Origin: Certhia americana | Taxonomy: Eukaryota; Chordata; Aves; Passeriformes; Certhiidae | Length of the DNA stretch: 64,000 bases | Direction of reading: 5' to 3' | Assembly (NCBI GenBank): GCA_018697195.1 | Contig: JAGMWU010000035.1 | Location: forward strand, 1,426,001 to 1,490,000 | Shown here: positions 50,932 through 63,002 of the stretch, one piece after another | How the letters are laid out: each line of letters begins with the position of its first letter | How positions within the stretch are numbered: the stretch's first letter is position 1 | Made by a program: the position numbers and the translations under genes | The notes under the pieces: model-generated | The model's input: only the letters and a program-made list of their open reading frames with translations | What the model was told of the DNA's origin: nothing | Databases searched by the model: none

Positions 50932-51130
50932 AGATGAAAGGAATGTGCAAAAGCAGTGAAGGAGCAAAGAAGCAAAAGCAGCAGCTCTTCCTGAAGCTGA
51001 AGCAGTAGAGCAGCACAGAGCTTTATACTTTGGCTTGGAGATGGACAATTGATTCCTGTACCAGCACAGGAAATTAATTCACCCTCAAGCTAATCTGATT
51101 TTTCTGACTGCCATCCAATCAGAATTTAGG

Positions 51131-51170
51131 AAAAAAAAAAAAAAAAAAGAGAGAAATAAAAAAAGAAAAC
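51131..51170. repeat. A-rich tract
   Basis: About 18 adenines followed by GAGAGAAATAAAAAAAG. No element body is recognised upstream. Confidence 0.85.
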
Positions 51171-53583
51171 CACTAAAAGTGGTTTAATAATTTTTAAAGA
51201 GATTTTAAATGATACTCACTTTATCAAGCTGATGAAAATGACAGTAGTGTCAGAGGGTAACAGGTTGCTAATAAATACAATAGTTTAGGGAAGTGCTATT
51301 CTTGTCATGGAAAAATATATTCTGAGAAAAATAATACCACTGTAATTCATTTTTGAAAGCTATAAAGACATCTTAGATGAGGAATGCAGTTATTAAAGGC
51401 AAAAGTACACAATATGTTGTAATGAAATGGTTGTGCTACACACTTCATTAAACGTTTTGTGAGGCACCTGGGAAATTCCAACTCTTCCCCCCTCAGAAGG
51501 AAGTGCTTGACGTGGCCGGATCACTAGAAGAAGAACACAGAGCTAGGTTGAAACAAAAAACACACTGCCTGCCTTGCTGACTCCAGCCTGCAAGCAAAGC
51601 TGAATGTGAGCAAAGATAAACCAAGGGGCTACAGGAATCTGCATTTATTTTTCCAGTGCAAAAATTATGGTTCCAGGATTCATTGAGAAAGACCTGAACA
51701 CTCCCAGCATTCAAAAAGAAGTTGATGTGAGCAAAGCTGAAGTTTGTTGTGAGCGACAGCACTGGGGAAAATCCGACAGACTGTGCTGTGCACGTGTCCG
51801 TTGGAAGAAAACACACTTGTCATATGAGAGGCTGAAAAGGCTTAAAAATTCAGAGAGCACAGTAGGGAGTCTTCCAGGAAGATTCAAAGGACTGATATGT
51901 TTTGAATGTGTTGAGTGTTTGATTTACAATATTTAAGGGTAGAAAATAAAGGAAAAAAAAAAAAAAACAGTCAAATTTTATATGATCTCAGAGATACAGG
52001 AGCTCAGGAAGGGCAGATGTGCTGGAATGACTATGATATTTGCATGATAATTTCAGAAGCTCCTCCTTTTTTGTAAAAAACAACTCGCCAAATCACCTGA
52101 GCAAAACAAAGAAAAGCAAACCCCTAATCCTGTACTTTATGAACAGCATTGTTTAAATGATGCTATTTACAAAGCATGTTTTATAGTTCTAGTTCACTTA
52201 AATCCACTGTTCTTTCAGAAATGCAGCAGGAGCTCATTACAGACAAGAACCAGGGCAGAAGAAACTGTGCTTATACCACAGAAGCCAGGGAGCTGCTGAA
52301 GTGCTGGTCCTTCCTTAAGAATATTTACATTCATGCTGGAAGCTTGGAAGACTCACCCAGCAGAGTGAACAAGAGCAAGATGAAGATATTGTTGAGCAAT
52401 ATTACAGAAATAATATGCAATATCAATAGTGGTAGCTTCTCTTTTCTTTTTGCTCATGGTTTATCAAAGCTTGCAGTCTAGTAATGTGATTTCCCTTAAC
52501 TGGGATTTACAATATAATTTGAAAACTCTTAAGAGAAAATAAAGGATAAAATTTTAAATTAATGGTTTCAGTGACAAAGCTTTTTTATTAGTGTCCTAGA
52601 GTAATTGCAATAACAATTAATTCTACCCATACCCATAGATTCATTCATGCTAAGAGAGCCCCTATGGATATGAAATCAGAGTGTGTCACCTGGCACACAT
52701 GTAAAACGTTATTTCAGTCTCAAATTCTCTTCTTGAAACAGCAAAACCACATGCAAGTCCTGTGCAGCCTAACTCTGAATGGCAAGCCAGAGGCCTTGTG
52801 TTAAGATTTGTTTATTGATATGCTAGCAAATAAAACAAGCCCCCTGAAGAGGTTCTTCCAAAATATTTGATGGCGCAGATTTTGGCAAAGGGAGAAAGCA
52901 TGAGGAAGTACTGGGACAATACTCCTTTTTTTAGCACTTCTCAATACCAAGGAATGTGCTCTCAGGTGTGTGAAGTATAGTTTAAAGCCACCAACACATC
53001 TCTATTCAGTGATAGCATACTCCTTGGAAAAGACATAGGATGAGAATTTTTCCTCCTCATTCAATTTTTGTTTGCAAAGCTGAAGAGTTCTGCAGGGAAC
53101 TGAAATGAATAGTAAAGTCTGGTTTAAGACAGCTTTTTGGCCATTCTTGTTTCAGTTCTGTATCTTTTAACCTCCAGGGCATAAATCTTCCTCTTAATCA
53201 ATCCCCTTTTGCATTCCTTCTGGGTTCTCTTCTTACTTTTAACACACAGCTTAGGATGATTCTCATTCCAGGGAGATCTTTACTCCTTCCTAATAGTATC
53301 ATCTTGGTTGCTGCTAAGACTTTTTTTGATTCAGAGTTAATATATTCCTCCCCCCCATTCAAATATGCAAGCTTCCCAGCACTCACTAAATAGCCTCAGC
53401 TTTTCAGTTTGCCTAAGGCCCCAGAACTGTGGATTTATCTTTCACATTTCTCAGAGAGAGATTTGGACAAAATGGAACCTGCTCTAAGTATAGTTTCTAT
53501 GTCCAGACCCTTTAGGTCTTTCTGTTCAGTGAAACTATGCATAACATGTGCTTATTTTTTACTAGCTCACTGATAATTTTGTT
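51171..53583. other. Unannotated DNA with A-tract at 51953-51967
   Basis: No gene is recognised. Two plus-strand frames of 89 and 101 codons (51667-51936 and 52176-52481) are the least repetitive open frames in the window, but I know no family they belong to and neither has splice or conservation evidence. An AATAAA at 51945-51950 sits only 2 bases before a 15-A run, too close for a normal poly(A) site. Confidence 0.45.
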
Positions 53584-53630
53584 AAAAAAATAAAAAAAAA
53601 AAAAAGAAGAAAAAAATAATAATAAAAAAA
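53584..53630. repeat. A-rich low-complexity tract
   Basis: Adenine runs broken by T, GAAG and ATAAT. Simple sequence. Confidence 0.88.
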
Positions 53631-53949
53631 ATCTACCTTAGTTTACTTCAGAGAATATCCAAGACCTGACTTTATCGGAAAATAAATTTGGGAAAAGAAG
53701 TTATGTAATTCATATGTCTGATATGTCTGGGTTTTCAATGGACACTTTTGTACTTTGTATAAGTTCAAGTTTTCCATGACCATGTAAATTCCACTACTAT
53801 TTCCTGCCCTTAATCCCCACCCCACCTTACAAAATGGATAATATCCAGCTCCAAACCTTGGATATTTCTCAACATGCTTGTCCTGGTGGTCCCATTTTTC
53901 ATTTCACTAACAGACAATGCCACTACAGTCCCACTGGCCTCTGTCTCTT

Positions 53950-54010
53950 TGCATTTCACTTTAGGAAACTGAGATTAGAGAGGTGAAAAGGAGAGCACCA
54001 AGAACACAAG
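53950..54010 (-). repeat. Possible MIR-type SINE fossil
   Basis: CATTTCACTTTAGGAAACTG then AGATTAGAGAGGTGAAAAGG follows the reverse complement of the MIR core (CATTTTACAGATGAGGAAACTG, AGGCACAGAGAGGTTAAG). Only about 60 bp is recognisable. Confidence 0.45.
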
Positions 54011-57000
54011 GAGAATATATTATTTTTCTCACTTTGTCCAGAAGTTTGAAGTGCCTTGACAGCAACTAAATGCAGTTAATACAAATACACTGCCTGGTGG
54101 TTCAGTACATTCAGAAAGTAAAATTTTGCCCAACATAGCATTGGCTGCTCTTCTCCCACATCTGTCCCTAACTTTCTGCTCTTCCCAGGAAAGATATCTT
54201 TCTCAGGAGTATCTTTTAACAGGATTAAGAAAATAATATGAATTAACTTTATGCTTAAGAATTGAGTATTAAATGCATCTGTAAAAGGAAATAAATGCAA
54301 CTTCAAACTAAGCAACAGCAGTATCCTTTCTCTTAATATTTTAAGTAAAAAGTCAAGATTTTTACTGGGTAAAGCTTCTTTCTGTGTAAAATCCACATTT
54401 TGAACGGCTTATATAAAAAAAATGTCTGCAGTTCCATGAAACCTGAAAGCTCTCTGTGGTATTTCCATCTTCATTTCTCTTGTCCTAAAAGCATTTTTCC
54501 TGACATCCCTTACTGCTGGTGCCACCAAACACTCGCAGGCAAGAGGGCACAGTCTGGGCCTTCTTATGCTGAGATGTGAAAAATCAATTGAATCCCCATC
54601 AGATGGAATCACTGGTGCAGAAAGTGACTAAACACTGAAAGTTATTCTGTGATCCCAAAGTCTTGAAAGAGGATATTGCAAACACAGTCTACAAGCTAAA
54701 ATATAGGGTGATTATATTTAAAATTACTCTCTGCATGGTGTCGTAATTCTGGGCCTCTGTCCTTCTACAGGTGTGCTGCTTCTCATGGCTCAATTAATTT
54801 TCTCTTCAAATATTTCAATTCTTATATATATATATAACATGATATGCTATGACACACACTGATATATCACATCACATCATGATAGTGAAACATACAGAAT
54901 ATTTCCATTCCATTCCCATTATGCATTAAAAACAGGGTAGACTGACAGCAAAGTCTACATACTGTGATAGGAAACATGATTTCTATTTCTGTTTCAAATT
55001 TGGGTGATTCTAGGCTCTATGTTCTTATTTTACTAAATAAAATCTAATTAATATATGCTGAATATAGTATCTATAATATATAACTTAGCCCTGGATATAA
55101 ATAAATCCAACCTGACTTGTCTTTCTTAACGTTTTTTCTCCCTTTTTCCCCCCCCCTGTCATTTTCTATATTTTCTGCTGGTTTTCCTGCAGAAAATCTT
55201 CTCTAGCCAGTTCTTTGTTTGTCTCTTAAACTTCACATACTGTCTTATAGATGTGGTAGCATCCAGTTGAGCTGAAGGAAGGGTTTTTTTTCAGTGTACT
55301 CTCTGTTTGTCTCTATCCTATTATAACATACTCAGGATGATAAATTACACTTGAAAACTTCTAGTACAGATATAAAGAAGTAATATTATCTATTCCCAAA
55401 AGAATGTTAAGCATAATGCTAATAATACATATATTTGGAAAAACCCAGGCATTTTATGGTTGAGCATAGGAATAGGTGCCAAAAGATATATGTTGTTTTC
55501 TTGGCTTTTGCACAGATTTGTGGTCTCAAGGAAATGATCTGATTTTGTTTTCTAGCTTGGTTTACTTGTCAAAATACATGAATAATATTGGCCTTCTTGA
55601 TTGGGTAATGCTTATAGAGGCTTTGAAAACAACGACTATGCCTGGCTAAAGAGGTGAAAGTTACTATTAGCTGTCAATAATGTTTTATAGAAAACAGCAT
55701 GGCCGAACAGTCATCTCAAATTGGTAAATTAATAGAAAGAAGGAAAATAAAGAAAAATAAATAAAAAGGGGGAAACTGCAGATTTGGAACTGCAAAAAAA
55801 CAAAGCCCAAGTGTGATGCAAAGAAACAAACTTTTGCATGAAATCTTCACAATCTGCACCTCACCTGAAATGTGAAACCAGTCCACAAACACACAGACTG
55901 GTCAAAATGAAACTCTCCGGCTTTATGTCTAAACTCTGTGCTTTAAATAGACTGATGCTAATGCCATGAGGTCAATTAACTTTGATCTATAATGACAAGA
56001 GCACTAGCTCCCTAATTTAGTGGAAAAAATAAACTTTCATCAACCCTGAACCCTCCCCGTGCTCCACAGCTCCTGATCAGAGCTGTAACCGAGCACACTC
56101 TAGCGGTCCCTGGCATGCCATGAACGCCGTGCACACAGAAGTACCAGGCAGGCAGAATAAACAGCTCCACACGTCCATCTGTGCAATGTGACACAAAGCC
56201 TCAGCTGTGGGCAGCTCTCCCAGAGTTTCAGAGCCCCTGGCCTAAAGATGGATGACGCTGGATATTTGCAATTTCTACTTTCTGTAGCTCGCTTCTCATT
56301 GAAATTATATAATGCTTTAGAAGGTGGCTGGGGTAATTTATGGAAAAAAATGCACGTCACTAGATTAACCAGTTTGAGATCATAATTTATCTCTAATGGC
56401 CTTTCTTTGACAAGAAGAAAACAAAAGAAAATTAAAGCTGATAGGGCTGTTCTAGTAATGTCAAAAGTTGGCATTCTTTATCACTCTTTAACTTAAAAGC
56501 AGTCCTTGTCAGAATAATGATAAAGGCATCATAGAAATTTTGCTTTTCATCTGTCTGACATATAAATCAACGATCCAAAAAACAAATCATTATATATGTA
56601 TTTTTTTTAAAAAAAGTGAATATAAAACAAGCTCTCTTGTCTACATTCTTTATTCCTCTCTGACAGAGTCAGTTATACGGTTTCTCTGAGCACTCACTCA
56701 CTGCTGAAGCTGCTCCCCCCTCCCAGTTATAACACTGACCCCGTTTAGAGAGCACATCTCCAACAGAGGCACCAGAATCAGTAGCCTTTTCCAGGGTGTG
56801 AGCTGACATAATGGGCAGCTTTGCTCCCTCTGGGGAGAAAGCACTCTCTTTATCACTAGGACAAATGACCTGGAGGAGAGGTATCCAAGGCCAGCCACTC
56901 TATTTCCTTATAAATGCCAGATCAGATCATAACACATTACTGTGACTCACTGTATTAATGACCAGGCACTTCCATTTGCAGGGAAAGCATGAGGCTGCAT

Positions 57001-58753
57001 CCAGATGAATCCAAGCTCTGGCTATCTCAGGGTACACTTTCCAAGCAGGAATGCTACTTTTAAAACTTCCCTTTCCCCTCCAGCACACATCTTTGAAATT
57101 CATAGTTACAAACAGACCAAAGCATTGCCGAATGAGCAAGAACCAAACAAATATTATCAATAAAAAAGGTTTACCTTACAGCACTACTGACCTGCTAGGA
57201 GCAGTGTGAATGACATGCCTTTCACATCAGGGATGGGTGATTTTCAGCTTTCAAGGGGCTCCTCCAGGATCTTTCACTTTGGATTTTTCTTTTTTGTTTT
57301 TTGAGTGCAGGTCCTTACTCCTCAGAGTGGGCAAATGCCAACAAACTGTATATCCTTTCACAGAAGAACAAGACTCCTCTGAATCCCTCTATAATGTGAA
57401 AGTTGAGAAGGACTAGCTGAGCCTAAAAAATAAAATAAACAACCCCAAATTATTTTTCAGGCTTTAATTAATAAAAAACCAAAGAATAACTATTCCATAT
57501 TTTGGAGGAGCAAAATAAAATGTCACAAACTACTATGGGGACAATTAAAAAATAAATTAAGAAAGAGAAGAAGTAGAGAAGGAAAATAAAGGTTAGATGA
57601 CAGAATATGAGATAGACAAGAAGACAGAATCAAAAGCGCAGGATTAGAAACAATAAAAAGAGGGAAAGTGTACAGTAATAAAAAGGAAATACTAGAAATA
57701 AAAATATTTACTTTGATGAATCTGTTAATTTTGACATAAGTCTGAGGAGAAAAGAAAAATGTTAAACACCCACAGTGAATCAAGAAGCTTCCTGAAGGAA
57801 AAAAACGAATGAACCAACAAACCAAAAAACCCCCAAACAAACCAGAAGAAATGCAATAAATTAGAATGAGAGTGCACAGAGGGAAGGAAAAATAAAGCAT
57901 AAATAAAATAAAGGATTTAAAATAACAACATAAGCCTTCACATTGTTCCCCAATTCAGTTGCCCTGCAGTCACAGAGAGCCATATTATGGAATCCAAGAT
58001 CAGACATGCCCACCAAATATTCAGTTTATGTCAAGCCACGAACCACAAAACAAGTATTTAAATAAACAAAATGCTTACTGTGCCAAAATACAGTCTGAGG
58101 CAAAGAGCAAAGTGGAATGTATCATAGGGCCTCACAAAAGAGGCATTTTAGTTTGAAAGGCACAGAAACTGTACTGCCATGTTGATGGGAAAGTTAGGAA
58201 AACATTTATTCCTGCTACCTCTACCAATGCTGACCTGCCATCCAAAGATGTATTTAAAGCAAAGGGTACTGGAGACTTCAAGCTCCTTTGATAAGACAAC
58301 CCTTAGGATGCATAATTTCTCTCAGTAAAGCTATTCACAAAACTACATGTATTCCCCAGTCTATTCAAACACATCCTTAGAGGCAGGAAATGTATTTTCA
58401 AATTAGGAGCATAAGCATGAGTGCTCATTTCTGTTCAGATGGGCTATATTCCCTTCCAGGTCTGAGAAATCTGTGAGAAATTTTAGAGCTCTTACTCCTA
58501 CACTGTTTTCAGAAACTTGACTGAACTCTTCTAAAAACAGTATTCAAACTGAAGTACTTATTGCAACAGAAAGCTGCTGGCACTGGACCATGCAGAGTGT
58601 CTGTCTCCTTCCTCTGCCAAGGAGAGCAGGTCCCTGCTTACTGTGCTTTTTATCCGTGTTTATCTTCAAAACTAAACTCAGAGTTGGCAGCACTTGGATG
58701 TCTGTATCAGAAGGGTTAAGAAGTGTGAGTTTTATATATACAGATGCACTCAG
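54011..58753. other. Unannotated DNA
   Basis: No gene or transposon is recognised. The part around 55560-55740 is repeat-free and mixed in composition. The plus strand is purine- and A-rich at about 57540-57910, which creates a spurious 125-codon hydrophobic frame on the minus strand. A 124-codon frame at 56100-56474 (minus) resembles nothing known. Confidence 0.5.
54823..54836. repeat. (TA)n run
   Basis: Short uninterrupted TA run, next to an ACATCACATCATGATA-like imperfect repeat. Confidence 0.75.
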
Positions 58754-58812
58754 ACACACACACACACACACATATATATATATGTATCTATGTATCTATG
58801 TATGTATGTATG
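58754..58812. repeat. Compound microsatellite (CA)n(TA)n(TATC/TATG)n
   Basis: About 9 CA units, then 5 TA units, then a run of TATC and TATG tetranucleotides. Compound arrays like this commonly vary in length. The apparent Thr/His and Tyr/Met repeats in overlapping frames are artefacts. Confidence 0.95.
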
Positions 58813-59625
58813 GGCTTCTTGGTTCCACAAAGAACACTTGGGTTTAGGTAAAACTATGTTCTCCTTTCTATACAATACCAGCCACGTGCCCGGTTTTGAG
58901 CAACACAATTACTCTTCCCCAGAGCCATCAGGAAATGGATCCAGTAACAACGTCTGAAGAGTACAGAATATAGATCAGTGCTTGTTAAGTTTATATTTGA
59001 TATGAGTGTCATGTTAGAGAAAATGCACGAGCATAAACTCTCCAGACAGTAGATTGCCATTATTAGCTTTTCCCCAAGCAACTCCCTGACACCTGTTTTC
59101 AGTACCTTCAATTACATTAAAGAGTGAGACATAGGTCAGAGTAGAAGAAATATTTATAGGGTGAATCCTTCATTCCTGAAAAACCCCAGATAACTTATTC
59201 TTACTCTTACTCCCCTTACCCTTGGTAAACTACCAAGTTTTGCTCATTTTGAAGGATTTTGTTTCACTCTAAATTTCTGCATCTGTTGTGCTTTCCTTGT
59301 TACCTCTGTGTAATGATTATCATTTCCCATCTTACAGCAGCATGCTACATTTGATTGAGCATGATTCTGTCATTTATATGGATAATAACATTTTGCAGTA
59401 ATTTCTTAGCTAAAATTTTTATTGCAACTTTATAAAATATGATTTTTTAAAGAGGCAAATGCCTGGTTTTAACTTCAGAAACATTCATGTTGCTAGGATT
59501 TACTAGAAATATAATAATTAGCTGAATATAAAAAAATGCAGTAGTTAAACCGGGAATTTTATGCAAGCAAACCCCCAAAATTACTAAGCTTGTTATATCT
59601 GAAATATCTGTTAATCATGCCAGTC

Positions 59626-59649
59626 TTTTTTTTTTTTTAAAAAAAAAAA
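59626..59649. repeat. T13-A11 self-complementary tract
   Basis: Thirteen thymines run straight into eleven adenines, a perfect palindrome without a loop. Confidence 0.85.
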
Positions 59650-60405
59650 GGGTTCTTTTGGAAGGAATATTTATGCAGAGCTGCTGTGATAAATAGGTAA
59701 GTGTTGGAATTTCTAATCCTAGGGACGATTTGCTGACATAAACTGAGTACAAATGGGTTGCTGTCACACTTTTCCTCCTGGTTCTGTATGTATTTGGAGC
59801 ATGCAAAACTTCATACTGGCAATTTGCACATGTAAGGCTGCACATACACACACGCTGCCCAGAGTGAATCATGGCAGGAAATTAGACTTTCAAAGTTTCC
59901 TTTTCAGCAGTACCAGACAGTGCCCTGCATTACATAGGCTGGAGATCCATGATACTCAGCTGTATGTAAAAAAGACAGTTTCTCAACTAATGAAACCATC
60001 TATCTTTTGTTCAGTCTACAGGACGACATAAAGGTGATCCTTTGAATTAAACTTACATAAAGCAGGAGTCACGGTGGCTAAGCTGAGTGAGGCTAAGCAT
60101 CCACATGAACCTATAGAAATGAATGTTTCATAGCTGTGGACAAAGATAATGGCATGCAAGAAAAGCTGTTCAAGAAAACGATGTAGCCTTTCATCCTTAA
60201 TAACCAAATAAAAAATGGGAAGTCAGTACTTGGGAGCTACTCCAGCAAGCAGATCTCCAGGAAACAAGGTTCCCCACAGACTCTTCCTTGATCTTAAAGC
60301 TTAACGTGAAACATTTATATGCACGTAGCACCTGGCCACAAGACGTGGGAAGGCACTTTTATCACACTGGCTGTATTTCTTCCTTAAATAATAGATTTCC
60401 TCTTC

Positions 60406-60428
60406 TTTTTTTTTTTTTTTTTTTTTTT
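60406..60428. repeat. Poly(T) tract, 23 bases
   Basis: Uninterrupted thymine run. A second run of about 11 follows at 60473. No retrocopy is recognised beside either. Confidence 0.88.
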
Positions 60429-62764
60429 CCCTCTCCTGGAAATGGAATACATCCTCAATAATGTTTCTGTACTTTTTTTTTTTCCTTTAAACATTTCAAG
60501 AACCAGGCAATATTGGAAAAAAGAATCACACAATTTTAAAAACTACTAATACCCATCAAACTGTTAGATGCTGAGATAAATAAAGCATTATTTAGATGAA
60601 GAAGTATTTTTGGTTTGTTTTTTTTTAATGTGTTAAATGAATGCTAATCTCCCACCTGCATTTCTCTGACATCCAAACACATGGATAAACTGTGCACAGA
60701 CTAAGTCCAATGGAAGCTACACAGAAGTCAGCTGAATTTTACACAGTATTTTCCCAAAGGCACTCCAGAGGAAATAAGAACAGCAGTCTGTGAACCTTGA
60801 ATTGCTGCTTCAAAACTAGTGCCAGCTTGCAATGATTGACTCACTTGTGTCTTAAGCAGGAGTTACCATAGCAAACCTGTGAAACACATTTATTATATGT
60901 GCCTCTACATAATGCAGCTGTACCTTTATCTTCAAACTACTCTTGTGTTTATCTACATCCCTAATGCAGCATGCAATCAGTTTTGGGTGCAAACTTCCAC
61001 AATAACAACATAAAGCAACCTCAGTGCTTCCACTGAAGCAAAAAAAAAAAGAAAACCCATCTGGAATCAATGCTTATTTGCCTCTGATTGCATGAAAAAT
61101 GCAAGATTTTCTTAACAAGTAGGAAATCCCAAACTGTTATTCATTAAGACTAATGTCTGTAAGAGCAGAGGCAGAGAAAATAAAGCCAATTTTGTGCAAA
61201 ACAACTCTTCAAATTTTTCTCAAACAAAAAAATTTCATTTTACTTCAGCTTTGTCCATGTCCTGCATTTTGGCTGAGAGCAAACCAAAAAAACCCCAAAC
61301 AAACCCAAAACCCCTACAAAAATAACCCAAACCCTGACTACTCGAATGTGAAAATTAGGGCATTTGGACATTTGAGTTCCTGCTTGTGATCCCATTGCTA
61401 CTGTGACACAAATATATTTTTCCATGGTTTAAATGTGAGAGAAAATATATATTAAGAAAAACTGTGGAAGTTTTTACTCTGATTACTTCTGTGGTCTGGG
61501 ACATGCAGAGTTTTAACAAGAAATTTTAGCCTTAAACAGCCCCTTGTAACTGCATCTCAACTTTTGTCCCTTTTGCAGTATTCCCAGGGACTTCAAAAAT
61601 AAACATTAAAGGGGTCACAACTACAAGAGGAAAAGAGCTGTAGAGTCTGCACACAACTCAGGCAGTAACAAATACAATTAGATTCAGAAAAAGCAGATGA
61701 GGAAATATTGGAAAATTTCACCACCATTTTCACTTCTCACTATGTCAGAAATCTTTGCTGTAAAGCCTGAGTTAGATTTGCATCACAAAAGATCAGAGTT
61801 TGAAACAAGGCAGCAACTCTTACTCTGCTTCAGGAAAAGAACGTGAAATACCTAAAAACATTTTGTGTTATCACAGTTACTTTTAACAGGACTCATTTCT
61901 CCAGACGATTTTTTTCTAGAGTTGCATACATGCTGGAGAATAATAAAATTTCCTCTTCTCTGCCTTCCCCTGCATAAGGTACGTTGTTTCTGGTTCACAT
62001 TTTGGAACCTGAGGCATGGAAAATTCTCTGCACAAGACACAAATACTGGGTAACATGGTCCTCCCTGTGAAGTGCTGCTGTGCTCCTAAAGCGAATGTGT
62101 GGAGAAATGTAGATTCTCTGAATGGAGATTCAAAAAGCAGCCCAGCACTATAAGCAGGAACCCCTTTGCATTTTGTGGCAAATAAAGGGAAGTGAGCACA
62201 GCCCTAACCCAGAATGTGAGAGTTTGGCAAACTAGAGCATTCTTCTGGGACACAGGACACATTTAGTCAGACCACACCCCAGCTTTCCTGGACAATTATC
62301 AGAACCACTGAGCAGCTGAAGCAGCATTTTCTACCCTCTCTCATGTATTTTCCAGAGTCCTAAGAATGACAGAAAGCAGAGCACAGGAGCTGGGATGGGC
62401 AGAGAACCCCCAACTTCACACGTAGTGAGAATACCTGATGAGAATTTACACTTGAAACCGTCACTGCTGACGTTTGCTTCTTTTGCTAAATGCACTTATG
62501 AAGAGTTGCTTAGCATGAGGTTGTTTCCTGCCCTCATTAAGGACTTAGAGAAGAAATTAATTGCAAAGTCCTGCTCCAGCACATTTACGAGAGTGGAAAG
62601 GCTGGGACTTGGTGCATCCTTTACAGGTGAAGACAACAAAGATTGCTTCACAGCAATATAACTTTCTCAAGGGGAACTAAAGAGGAGCTGGTAATTGTAT
62701 CTAGCCTTTGCATAGATCATTCTGATAACTATAAGACAAGAGAAAGGCCAGGCTTACAGCCAAG

Positions 62765-62860
62765 CTCAGTCTAAATCTTGGTACTAACTTAACTTCCTAT
62801 GTGACACCAGGCAAGTTGCCTATCAGTCTCCATTATCCAGCTAGAAAGTGGGAATTCAGG
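62765..62860 (+). repeat. Possible MIR-type SINE fossil
   Basis: GTGACACCAGGCAAGTTGCC (about 62801) followed by a CTCCATTATCC block matches the MIR region around GTGACCTTGGGCAAGTTACTT and its CTCAGTTTCC, and upstream TCTTGGTACTAACTTAACTTC fits the CTGCCACTTACTAGC part. This is the best of the MIR candidates here. Confidence 0.55.
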
Positions 62861-62934
62861 GCACCTCCATGTTTCTTCACCCCCTGCCAGCTCTGTTTTC
62901 ATTGCAAACACTGGCATGCAGAAGTGTTCTATTA

Positions 62935-63002
62935 TTCATAGGCTGAGGCCAGGCAGGGCTAGAACACCTTCTTGTCTGACCTCCTGCATACCTGGGGCTG
63001 TT
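62935..63002 (+). repeat. Possible ancient amniote interspersed repeat
   Basis: TTCATAGGCTGAGGCCAGGC and CTTGTCTGACCTCCTGCATA appear with the spacing of a repeat I remember as widespread in turtle and crocodile genomes (TTTAAGGCCAGAAGGGACCA ... TAGTCTGACCTCCTGTATAA). I cannot name the family with certainty, and the match is by memory. Confidence 0.4.

Larger units (their letters stand above)
58813..62764. other. Unannotated AT-rich DNA with homopolymer tracts
   Basis: No gene or transposon is recognised. The stretch includes poly(T) at 60406-60428 and 60473-60483, a T13-A11 tract at 59626-59649 and an A/C-rich stretch at about 61284-61340. Confidence 0.5.

Noticed and set aside
56100..56474. 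124-codon frame on the minus strand
   Set aside because: No recognisable motif, no splice context, and an opposing 65-codon frame overlaps it. Length is within chance for 64 kb on six frames.
57523..57900. 125-codon hydrophobic frame on the minus strand
   Set aside because: It comes from a purine-rich plus-strand tract, which translates on the other strand to Phe/Leu/Ser-rich sequence. Not a credible membrane protein.
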